A stretch of 22,499 nucleotides of DNA from JABIBU01 sp964464685 (GTDB lineage: Bacteria; Patescibacteriota; Patescibacteriia; Magasanikbacterales; UBA922): positions 1-22,499 of the forward strand of contig CAYXGV010000013.1 of the NCBI GenBank assembly GCA_964464685.1, given 5' to 3'. This document shows, piece by piece, positions 1-5,963 of the stretch (within the stretch, counting starts at the first letter, position 1; each line of letters begins with the position of its first letter). Below the pieces are notes generated by a model, which had not been told where the DNA came from, did not search any database, and was given only the letters and a program-made list of their open reading frames with translations. Position numbers and translations under genes: made by a program.

Positions 1-2
1 TG

Positions 3-791
3 TGTATTTCGGCTGGTGGTTTTATTTCTGTGCCAGTGCATTGGGCAGGTTGGTTGTTTGGTATTCCTACTTGGATACACAATCAAGATGTTCAGGTTGG
101 TTTGGCTAATAAATTAATGGCACCAGTGGCCAAAATTATTACTACAGCTTTGGAGCAAAATTTAAAAAATTTCCCCAAAAGAAAAACTCATTGGATTGGT
201 AATCCAGTTCGTGAAGAAATTTTACAAGGTACTAAAGAAAGTGCAATTAAAAGATTTAAGTTGAAAAAAGATTTGCCAGTGGTGTTTGCAACTGGTGGCG
301 GGACTGGTTCGTCACGAGTCAATCAGATTATTATTCAGGCTGTGCAACATTTAAAAGGTCATTGTCAAATTATTCATTTGTCAGGCAAAGAAAGACCCCA
401 AGAATTGGTAGAACGAGCGGTAAAGTTTTTTGATTATTATCAGGTTCACCAATTTTTTACTCATGAAATGGCCGATGCCTATGCAGTGGCTGATATTGTT
501 ATTTCTCGTGGCGGATTTGGTTCTATTACCGAGATTGCTGTTTTGGGTAAGCCCGCAATTTTGATTCCCAAACCAGGACACCAAGAAGAAAATGTTAAGT
601 TTTTGGCTGACGCTGGGGCGGTTTTGTTGGTTGACGAAAAAACAGCCGACGGTAATTTGTTGGCCAAAATGATAAAAGAATTATTAGCCGACGATTTGAA
701 ACAAAAGCAAATGTCTTTGCAAATCAAAAAAATGTTACCAATTGCCAAAGATGAGGATATTTTGGGAGTGGTGGAGTGGCTTATTAAATAA
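3..791 (+). CDS. murG: MurG, UDP-GlcNAc transferase (5' end missing)
   Basis: MurG adds GlcNAc to lipid I on the cytoplasmic face of the membrane, making lipid II for peptidoglycan. The reading frame is open from the window edge, so the N-terminal part is missing and the internal GTG at 30 is not a start. Visible family features in order are an SAGGFISVP segment (the usual FGGYVSGP loop), an IHNQD segment followed by VGLANK, the domain hinge GNPVREEIL, the glycine-rich loop GGGTGSSRVNQ that opens the C-terminal domain, and the UDP-GlcNAc-binding region SRGGFGSITEIAVLGKPAI followed by HQEEN. The C-terminus is complete at a TAA stop. Family assignment is firm; a related GT28 enzyme is the only realistic alternative. 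The next strong features downstream are repeats and a weak terminator, so this is probably the last gene of a cell-wall operon. Confidence 0.9.
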   Translation, partial: CISAGGFISVPVHWAGWLFGIPTWIHNQDVQVGLANKLMAPVAKIITTALEQNLKNFPKRKTHWIGNPVREEILQGTKESAIKRFKLKKDLPVVFATGGGTGSSRVNQIIIQAVQHLKGHCQIIHLSGKERPQELVERAVKFFDYYQVHQFFTHEMADAYAVADIVISRGGFGSITEIAVLGKPAILIPKPGHQEENVKFLADAGAVLLVDEKTADGNLLAKMIKELLADDLKQKQMSLQIKKMLPIAKDEDILGVVEWLIK

Positions 792-807
792 TTTGAAATT
801 AATAAAA

Positions 808-931
808 GCGTGTCATTGCGAGGAATCCCGATGAAATACGGGATGACGAAGCAATCTCAGTTTACTAGCAACGTTGCTACTAGTCTGGGATTGCTTCGCC
901 CTGATGCGAATCAGGTCTCGCAATGACACGC
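808..931. repeat. Nested palindromic repeat with side hairpins
   Basis: A 15-bp perfect terminal inverted repeat (808-822 and 917-931, GCGTGTCATTGCGAG and its complement) encloses two local hairpins: 825-830/839-844 (ATCCCG/CGGGAT) and 900-905/910-915 (CCTGAT, loop GCGA, ATCAGG). Inside these is a second, imperfect stem (845-860 with 885-900) and an apical palindrome TAGCAACGTTGCTA (866-879). Folded as DNA or RNA it is a multi-arm cruciform. The TGTCATTGCGAG end motif resembles a palindromic repeat I recall from many bacterial genomes. It has no coding capacity and looks like a MITE-type or REP-type element. Confidence 0.85.
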
Positions 932-1031
932 TAAAAAATAGTTTTAAAATTAAAACATTTAAAATTATTTAATACTCACGGAGTATCAGTATTCTCTGAA
1001 AATTTCAAATTTTAAATTAAAAATTTCTGCA

Positions 1032-1077
1032 CTGTACTAGTACAGCGATACAGATGATCTTTCGGGGTCATTTTTTG
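1032..1077 (+). terminator. Probable weak terminator downstream of murG
   Basis: ATGATC (1054-1059) and GGTCAT (1066-1071) form a 6-bp stem with one G-U pair around a TTTCGG loop, followed by six Ts. A 14-bp perfect palindrome CTGTACTAGTACAG (1032-1045) lies just upstream. The stem is short, so this is a modest call. Confidence 0.45.
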
Positions 1078-1135
1078 TTCTATTTTTGAAAAGTGTTTGT
1101 TTATTTTTCTTGTTGGGACGAGGGATGGTTTTTGT

Positions 1136-1285
1136 CCCCTCCTTTCGAAGGAGGGGTGGACCCGATTCGCATCGGGGACGGGGTAGTTTGCTTCTATGGG
1201 ATTACTAAACTCATATTAATGCGAGCACCACCCCACCCGTCCCGATCCCCATCGGGACGAGGTGCCCCTTCTCCACAAGGAGGGG
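1136..1285. repeat. GC-rich nested inverted-repeat element
   Basis: The left arm holds CCCCTCCTT-TCG-AAGGAGGGG (1136-1156) and CCCGAT-TCGC-ATCGGG (1161-1176). The right arm holds TCCCGAT-CCCC-ATCGGGA (1240-1257) and an imperfect CCCCTTCT...AGGAGGGG hairpin (1265-1285). The arms are themselves roughly complementary and flank an AT-rich centre. The architecture is the same as the 808-931, 8105-8291 and 21302-21522 elements. An open frame crossing it on the + strand has no protein character. Confidence 0.75.
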
Positions 1286-1293
1286 ATAAATAT

Positions 1294-1518
1294 TTATTTC
1301 TCACTCAAAAACTCAAAACGTGGCATAGTTTTTCCTTCCCATTCTACTTCATCAATAAATAGTTCAATCGGTCGGATCCAGAATTTGCTTGTCGGATTGT
1401 CGTAAAGTGCTTCATAAACCACAAATTCTTCCAAAGTTTCACTGTGTTTGCTAACAAAATGGACTTTGTATTCTCCACCTTTGTAATGTTGGTAAATCCC
1501 AGATTTTATTTTTTGCAT
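1294..1518 (-). CDS. DUF1653 family protein
   Basis: This small soluble protein of about 74 residues matches DUF1653, a family of unknown function. The recognisable pattern is KSGIYQHYKGGEYKV, then a histidine-containing SKHSETLEEFVVYEALYD segment, then FWIRPIELFIDEV and a terminal PRFEFL. The start chosen is ATG at 1516-1518 (protein beginning MQKIKSGIYQ), because family members begin just before the K-x-G-x-Y-x-H-Y motif. Upstream in-frame ATGs at 1539 and 1572 are possible but would add a non-conserved leader. It is transcribed divergently from tRNA-Lys. No Shine-Dalgarno sequence is visible. No enzymatic function can be deduced from the sequence. Confidence 0.85.
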   Translation of the reverse strand: MQKIKSGIYQHYKGGEYKVHFVSKHSETLEEFVVYEALYDNPTSKFWIRPIELFIDEVEWEGKTMPRFEFLSEK

Positions 1519-1576
1519 AATAATTATTTTGTTAACCATATTTATGGTACCATTTTCTAAATCCACACACAAGCTG

Positions 1577-1656
1577 TTGACATATTTTTTTAAATAATGT
1601 ATAATTTTTGCAGTTATTATTTGCTAGGTATTTTTATAAAAAATATATCCTATAAT
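1577..1656 (+). promoter_or_regulatory. Promoter(s) of tRNA-Lys
   Basis: TTGACA (1577-1582), a 17-bp spacer and TATAAT (1600-1605) make a perfect sigma70-type consensus promoter, with a predicted start near 1612. A second TATAAT (1651-1656) sits 8 nt before the mature tRNA 5' end but lacks a good -35 box. It could give a near-leaderless tRNA precursor. Confidence 0.75.
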
Positions 1657-1664
1657 AATAACAT

Positions 1665-1737
1665 GGTCCGGTAGCTCAGCTGGTAGAGCAACAGCCTTTT
1701 AAGCTGATGGTCCCGGGTTCGAATCCCGGCCGGATCA
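1665..1737 (+). tRNA. tRNA-Lys (TTT)
   Basis: A full cloverleaf can be drawn. The acceptor arm is GGTCCGG/CCGGATC with a G-T pair at position 2-71 and discriminator A. The D-arm is GCTCAGCTGGTAGAGC. The anticodon loop is CTTTTAA with anticodon TTT, and the T-arm is CCGGG-TTCGAAT-CCCGG. The gene is 73 nt, and CCA is not encoded (the next bases are CAC), so it must be added by the CCA-adding enzyme. A consensus promoter precedes it and a terminator follows at once, so it is a single-gene transcription unit. Confidence 0.95.
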
Positions 1738-1743
1738 CACAAG

Positions 1744-1773
1744 ACAAAGTCAAAAAAATGACTTTGTTTTTTT
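1744..1773 (+). terminator. Intrinsic terminator of tRNA-Lys
   Basis: ACAAAGTCA (1744-1752) and TGACTTTGT (1759-1767) form a 9-bp perfect stem with an A-rich loop, followed by a run of Ts to 1773. Confidence 0.85.
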
Positions 1774-1828
1774 ATATAAATAAATTAGAGCAAAATCTCT
1801 TTTGGGGATTTATATTTGAATAATATTT

Positions 1829-1907
1829 TTGACTGGTATATACTATAACCATATCCTTCGCTAGCACGATGTTAGCGCTGGATTGCACTTTTTATTATCA
1901 AAGGGGG
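1829..1907 (+). promoter_or_regulatory. Promoter, leader hairpin and Shine-Dalgarno of the 1915 gene
   Basis: TTGACT (1829-1834), 17 bp and TATCCT (1852-1857) form a plausible promoter. A hairpin CGCTAGCA-CGA-TGTTAGCG (1859-1877) lies at the predicted start of the transcript. AAGGGGG (1901-1907) ends 7 nt before the ATG and is one of very few purine-rich ribosome-binding sites in the window. Confidence 0.5.
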
Positions 1908-1914
1908 AATCGTC

Positions 1915-2430
1915 ATGATAAAGAAGAATACCAGAGAATTTATGCTACTGGTTTGTAGTCTGTTTGGATTGGTCTCAACCACATTCTTCATCAAATACTC
2001 AGGTGAAGGAATGCAGTCTGCCGTCCTCATGTCTTCGATTTCAATTCCAGTCTTCACCACACTCTTGGTATTGTATCTCACAATGTTCAAGAGACTACTC
2101 AAACGAAGGTCGTTGTTGTGGATTCCTGTTCTGTTCTTGGTAAATGTCTTGGTCCCTCCAAGCAAGATGATGATTGTTGATCTTCTACCAGTTTGCAGCT
2201 ATATTGTGATATTTTTTGTTTCACAGGTAGAAACTCATCAACAAAGAGATAACCCATTGATATGGCTCTCTGGGATGTTTGCATTATTAACACCCACAAT
2301 TGCCAGTTCAATGGGTGAAGTCGCGCTTGGTTTTGGGCTGATTTTTACCTCATTTGTTGCCATATTTTATATAGCACGGTTGGTTGTGAACAAACATCGC
2401 CAGCCCAAATCAACATCCGTAGCTATATAA
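1915..2430 (+). CDS. Small polytopic membrane protein, unknown family
   Basis: I do not recognise this 171-residue protein. It is strongly hydrophobic, with about five to six likely membrane segments near residues 9-26, 36-57, 68-83, 88-103, 116-132 and 135-157. Basic loops (KRLLKRR at 59-65) and a basic C-terminal tail (NKHRQPK) suggest positive-inside topology. No catalytic or transport motif is evident. The ATG start is supported by the AAGGGGG site 7 nt upstream. The gene looks unlike its neighbours: it has a clear Shine-Dalgarno, visibly more C- and G-ended codons, its own promoter with a leader hairpin, and a strong hairpin terminator. It is therefore a self-contained cassette, possibly acquired by transfer. 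Confidence 0.7.
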   Translation: MIKKNTREFMLLVCSLFGLVSTTFFIKYSGEGMQSAVLMSSISIPVFTTLLVLYLTMFKRLLKRRSLLWIPVLFLVNVLVPPSKMMIVDLLPVCSYIVIFFVSQVETHQQRDNPLIWLSGMFALLTPTIASSMGEVALGFGLIFTSFVAIFYIARLVVNKHRQPKSTSVAI

Positions 2431-2479
2431 GACAGTCACATCTCCCACCATCTTTTCCCCACCGACTGTTCTTTTTTTT

Positions 2480-2495
2480 GTCGCACTTCTGCGAC
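2480..2495 (+). other. Small stable hairpin downstream of the membrane-protein gene
   Basis: GTCGCA-CTTC-TGCGAC is a 6-bp perfect stem with a tetraloop, just after a run of Ts (2472-2479). It may be part of the 3' UTR or of an unannotated RNA in 2431-2640, a stretch with no supportable protein gene. Confidence 0.4.
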
Positions 2496-2549
2496 GCAAA
2501 TAACATCCAATCCCTAAGGGGGCAGGAAAGGACGTTCTTTTGCAACATA

Positions 2550-2619
2550 AAAGACCATCCCAACCTGTCTAGATTCTAAATATATTAGAGTTTGGACAGG
2601 GAGGCAGGATGGTCTTTTT
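2550..2619 (+). terminator. Long nested hairpin terminator
   Basis: AAAGACCATCC (2550-2560) pairs perfectly with GGATGGTCTTT (2607-2617) and is followed by Ts. Inside it are CCTGTC/GACAGG (2564-2569/2595-2600) and TCTAA/TTAGA (2575-2579/2585-2589). The extra inner pairing is more elaborate than a plain intrinsic terminator needs. Confidence 0.75.
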
Positions 2620-2635
2620 GTTTTATCACAAAAAT

Positions 2636-2664
2636 TTGTTTTTTAACTGATTTTCTGCTAAAAT
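2636..2664 (+). promoter_or_regulatory. Promoter of the P-type ATPase gene
   Basis: TTGTTT (2636-2641), 17 bp and TAAAAT (2659-2664), preceded by TGC as an extended -10. The predicted start near 2671 leaves a leader of about 24 nt without a Shine-Dalgarno. Confidence 0.55.
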
Positions 2665-2694
2665 TAAAGTATAAATTATCCACTTATTTTTCTT

Positions 2695-5358
2695 ATGTAC
2701 AATTTAGCTATTGAACAAATTTTTGTTAAAATAAAAACTTCAGAAAAAGGTTTGAGTTTATCTGATGTGGAAAATCGTTTGAAAAAATACGGTGAAAACA
2801 AATTACCCAAGTCGCGAGAAAAGGCGACTAAGTTGGGTATTTTTTTTGAACAATGGAAAAGTCCACTTATTATTATTTTGCTTGTAGCGGGGATTATTTC
2901 TGGTTTTATGGGTGAGTTTGTCGATATGAGTGTGATCTCCATTACTGTTTTGGTAAATGTTTTGATTGGTTTTTTTCAAGAATATAAAGCCAACGAGGCT
3001 TTGAGCAAATTAAATAAAATGATTGAGTATAAGGCCATTGTGATTCGTGATGGTCGCCAAGTACAAATTGATAGTCAAAATATTGTACCCGGTGATATTA
3101 TGGTTTTGGATGCTGGAGAAAAGGTGCAGGCTGATGGAAGAATTTTTTATGAAGTTGATTTGCAAGTGGATGAATCAGTTTTGACTGGCGAGTCTGAGCC
3201 AATTAAAAAAAATACTAAAGTTTTAAAAAATAATTTGGCGATTGGCGATCGGGTGAATATGGTTTTTAAGGGAACTACAATTGTAAATGGTCGGGCTAAA
3301 GTGGTGGTGATAGCAACTGGCAAAGATACTGAAATTGGTAAGATCGCGACAATGGTCAAAGAAACCAAAGAAGACAAAACACCATTACAAAAACAATTAT
3401 CTAGCCTGGGAAGAAAGATTGGTTTTTTGGTTTTATTAATTTCACTAGCCATTTTTGCTTTGGGTGTTTTTTCAAAATCAGAACACCATACTCTTTTGGA
3501 AATGTTTGAAACAGCTGTGGCTGTGGCTGTGGCGGCTATCCCTGAGGGTTTGGTAATTTCTATGACAGTAATTTTGGCCATAGGGATGCAACATATTTTG
3601 AAGAAAAAAGCTTTAGTAAGAAAATTGTTGGCTGCCGAAACTTTGGGATCAGTGACAGTGATTTGTACTGACAAAACTGGTACTTTGACTGAAGGTCGGA
3701 TGAGAATTACTAGACTAGTGACATCTAACGATGATTTGAATTTTGAGGAATTAAAATTAGTTAATTTAAAAGAAGAGGAGAGGCATCAAAATGCAATTTT
3801 GGGTTTGCGGATTGGAATTATGTGTAATGATGGTATTTTGACCAATCCAGAAGATGAAGAAAATAAGTGGGTTTTTGTTGGTGATACGACTGATACGGCT
3901 TTTATTTATGCGGGAATGAAAGTTGGTTTGGAAAAACATTTGTTGGATCAGGTTTTATTGCGCGTGGATGAAATTCCATTTGATAGCAAAAATAAGTTTA
4001 TGGTGACCAAACATAATATTGATCACGAGTCACTTATTTATGTCAAAGGCGCGGCTGAAATGTTGTATAGTAAGTGTAAATTTTATGAAGATTTAGGCAA
4101 GGCCAAAAAAATGACCAAAGCTAAATTAGAGTGGTTTAAAAATGAAGAAGAACAAATGACTAAACAGGGTTTACGAGTTTTGGCTTTGGCTTATAAAAAA
4201 GAAGATGAACAAAGTAAGGAGTTGAAAAAAACTGATTTGGATAATTTAGTTTTGGTTGGTTTGGTGGCATTGTCCGATCCTTTGCGGATTGATGCGAGAG
4301 AAACAATCAACAAGACCAAACAGGCGGGTATTAGAACAGTGATGATTACTGGTGATCATGTCCGTACGGCTCAATCCATTGCCAGAGAATTAGATATCCC
4401 GAGTGATGACCACCAAATTTTTGATGGCCAAAAATTAGAAAAATTAACTGATGAGGAATTAAAATTGGCAGTGCGTGATGTTTATGTTTTTGCTAGGGTA
4501 GATCCCAAACATAAAATTCGTATTGTCAAAGCTTTTCAGGCAAATGGTGAAGTTGTGGCGATGACTGGTGACGGTGTAAATGATGCACCAGCATTAAAAG
4601 GGGCTGACATCGGCGTTGCCTTGGGTTCGGGGACTACTGTAGCCAAAGAAATTGCTGATATTGTTTTGCTTAATGATCATTTTAATACGATTGTTTCGGC
4701 AGTGGAAGAGGGTAGAAGTATTTATCAAAATATAAAAAAGGTAGTTTTGTATTTGTTATCAGGCAGTTTGGCCGAAGTGGTTTTGATAGCTGGAAGTTTG
4801 GTCGCGGGATTACCACTGGCAATTTTACCAGCCCAGATTTTGTGGGTAAATCTGATTGAAGATTCTTTCCCCAATATGGCTTTGGCTTTTGATGGCGGTG
4901 AAAAAGAAAACATGTCGGAAAAACCACGCAAAAGAAATGAATCAATTATTGATAAAGAAATGAAAGTTATGATTTTAATTATTTCAGTAATATCAAACTT
5001 TGTTTTACTTGGTATGTTTTTATATTTTTGGAAACACACTGGCGATATTGCTTTAACTCGAACAATTATTTTCGTTGGTTTGGGCATTGATTCCTTGTTT
5101 TATATTTATTCAGTTAGAAGTATGCGTCACATGATTTGGCAAACTAATCTTTTTTCTAATAATTATTTGACTGGAGCAGTTTTGTTTGGTTGGTTAATGT
5201 TAATTGGTGCGGTTTATTTCCCCCCGTTGCAATTTTTACTCAAAACTGTTAATCTTACTTGGCAACACTGGGGAGTCTTACTCGTTTTTGGCCTGCTCAA
5301 TGTGTTCCTGATAGAAGTGATTAAGGGTTTATTTTTAAGAAATAATAAAGTTAATTAA
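2695..5358 (+). CDS. P2-type cation-transporting ATPase
   Basis: This 887-residue, full-length P-type ATPase of the Ca2+/Na+/cation (P2) class uses ATP to move a cation across the membrane. Domains in order are: cation ATPase N-terminal region (about 1-70), TM1-2, actuator domain with TGES at 164-167, TM3-4 with PEGL at 283-286, phosphorylation motif DKTGT (Asp326), nucleotide-binding domain with KGA (Lys451), hinge MTGDGVND (623-630), and C-terminal TM5-10. The M6 ion-binding segment reads NLIEDSFPNMALAF (from residue 719), keeping the Asn and Asp of SERCA site residues but with Glu in place of Thr. Substrate cannot be fixed from sequence; Ca2+ or another divalent/monovalent cation is possible. 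The translin-like gene follows after 14-17 bp, so the two may be co-transcribed. Confidence 0.92.
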   Translation: MYNLAIEQIFVKIKTSEKGLSLSDVENRLKKYGENKLPKSREKATKLGIFFEQWKSPLIIILLVAGIISGFMGEFVDMSVISITVLVNVLIGFFQEYKANEALSKLNKMIEYKAIVIRDGRQVQIDSQNIVPGDIMVLDAGEKVQADGRIFYEVDLQVDESVLTGESEPIKKNTKVLKNNLAIGDRVNMVFKGTTIVNGRAKVVVIATGKDTEIGKIATMVKETKEDKTPLQKQLSSLGRKIGFLVLLISLAIFALGVFSKSEHHTLLEMFETAVAVAVAAIPEGLVISMTVILAIGMQHILKKKALVRKLLAAETLGSVTVICTDKTGTLTEGRMRITRLVTSNDDLNFEELKLVNLKEEERHQNAILGLRIGIMCNDGILTNPEDEENKWVFVGDTTDTAFIYAGMKVGLEKHLLDQVLLRVDEIPFDSKNKFMVTKHNIDHESLIYVKGAAEMLYSKCKFYEDLGKAKKMTKAKLEWFKNEEEQMTKQGLRVLALAYKKEDEQSKELKKTDLDNLVLVGLVALSDPLRIDARETINKTKQAGIRTVMITGDHVRTAQSIARELDIPSDDHQIFDGQKLEKLTDEELKLAVRDVYVFARVDPKHKIRIVKAFQANGEVVAMTGDGVNDAPALKGADIGVALGSGTTVAKEIADIVLLNDHFNTIVSAVEEGRSIYQNIKKVVLYLLSGSLAEVVLIAGSLVAGLPLAILPAQILWVNLIEDSFPNMALAFDGGEKENMSEKPRKRNESIIDKEMKVMILIISVISNFVLLGMFLYFWKHTGDIALTRTIIFVGLGIDSLFYIYSVRSMRHMIWQTNLFSNNYLTGAVLFGWLMLIGAVYFPPLQFLLKTVNLTWQHWGVLLVFGLLNVFLIEVIKGLFLRNNKVN

Positions 5359-5363
5359 TTATA

Positions 5364-5375
5364 TATAATACTATG
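5364..5375 (+). promoter_or_regulatory. -10 box placed for a leaderless start
   Basis: TATAAT (5364-5369) ends 6 nt before the A of the second ATG (5376). Transcription would therefore begin at or next to the start codon. It lies in the short gap after the ATPase stop, and no good -35 is seen. Confidence 0.45.
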
Positions 5376-5945
5376 ATGGACAAAAAATATTTGGGGAAAA
5401 TAAAAAAAGATTTGCATGCTTATCACAGTAAGCGTGGAGAGGTAATTGGACTATCAAATGATGCTCTACATCACGCCAAGCGAGCAATTTTTTCTTTGCA
5501 TCGTGATAACAAAAAAGAAGCAATAGAAAAAATTAATTTGGTAGAAAAAATTTTGACAGACATAAATAAAAAATATAAAACCACTCCAAAAATTTTGGAG
5601 GAAGGTTCTTACAAGGCAGCTTTGGAAGAATATGTGGAAGCCAAATGTTTTTTTAATTTTTTGGACAGTGGAAAAATTGGTGAAATAAAAAGTTTGCCAG
5701 TAGCGGGAGAAATTTATTTGGCTGGTTTGTGTGATGTCCCCGGCGAGCTTTATCGCTATGCCATAAAGTCTGCCACCAACGGAGATATTATTGTTACCAA
5801 AAAATGTGCTATCACGGCCGAGGAAATAATTGGTGAGCTAATTGAATTTAATTTAACCAGTTATTTACGTACCAAATTTGATCAAGCCAAACAAGCTACT
5901 CAAAAATTAGAGTCAGTTGTTTATGAATTGAGTTTGAGAAAGTAG
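5376..5945 (+). CDS. Translin-family protein
   Basis: This all-helical protein of about 190 residues matches the translin/TRAX family, whose eukaryotic members bind single-stranded RNA and DNA and, with TRAX, form an endoribonuclease; archaeal and some bacterial homologues exist. Family landmarks (numbering from the first of two adjacent ATGs) are the basic helix with HHAKRAIFSLHR (33-44), EYVEA (86-90), and the signature CDVPGELYRYAIKS (120-133), where TRAX-like enzymes carry acidic metal ligands (here D121 and E125, plus E86 and E89 nearby). Whether it is catalytic or only a nucleic-acid binder is open. Two ATGs (5373, 5376) are in frame; I prefer 5376 because a TATAAT ends exactly 6 nt before it. 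It probably shares a transcript with the ATPase gene as well. Confidence 0.8.
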   Translation: MDKKYLGKIKKDLHAYHSKRGEVIGLSNDALHHAKRAIFSLHRDNKKEAIEKINLVEKILTDINKKYKTTPKILEEGSYKAALEEYVEAKCFFNFLDSGKIGEIKSLPVAGEIYLAGLCDVPGELYRYAIKSATNGDIIVTKKCAITAEEIIGELIEFNLTSYLRTKFDQAKQATQKLESVVYELSLRK

Positions 5946-5963
5946 TGTATCTATAAATTTTTT
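5928..5963 (+). promoter_or_regulatory. Promoter of the Mur ligase gene, leaderless geometry
   Basis: TTGAGT (5928-5933), 18 bp and TATAAA (5952-5957), then six Ts (5958-5963) and the ATG at 5964. The predicted +1 is the A of the ATG. Confidence 0.55.

Noticed and set aside
1093..1362. 89-codon open frame on the + strand
   Set aside because: It runs through the GC-rich inverted-repeat element and antisense to the DUF1653 gene, has no start signals, and its protein is low-complexity repeat translation.
2431..2640. Riboswitch or known structured RNA upstream of the ATPase
   Set aside because: Hairpins are present, but they best fit the 3' end and terminator of the upstream cassette, and I recognise no known aptamer core.
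3147..3674. 175-codon antisense frame inside the P-type ATPase gene (also 4725-5087)
   Set aside because: Shadow of a strongly conserved coding sequence, with Thr/Ile/Lys-rich composition typical of the reverse frame of an AT-rich gene.
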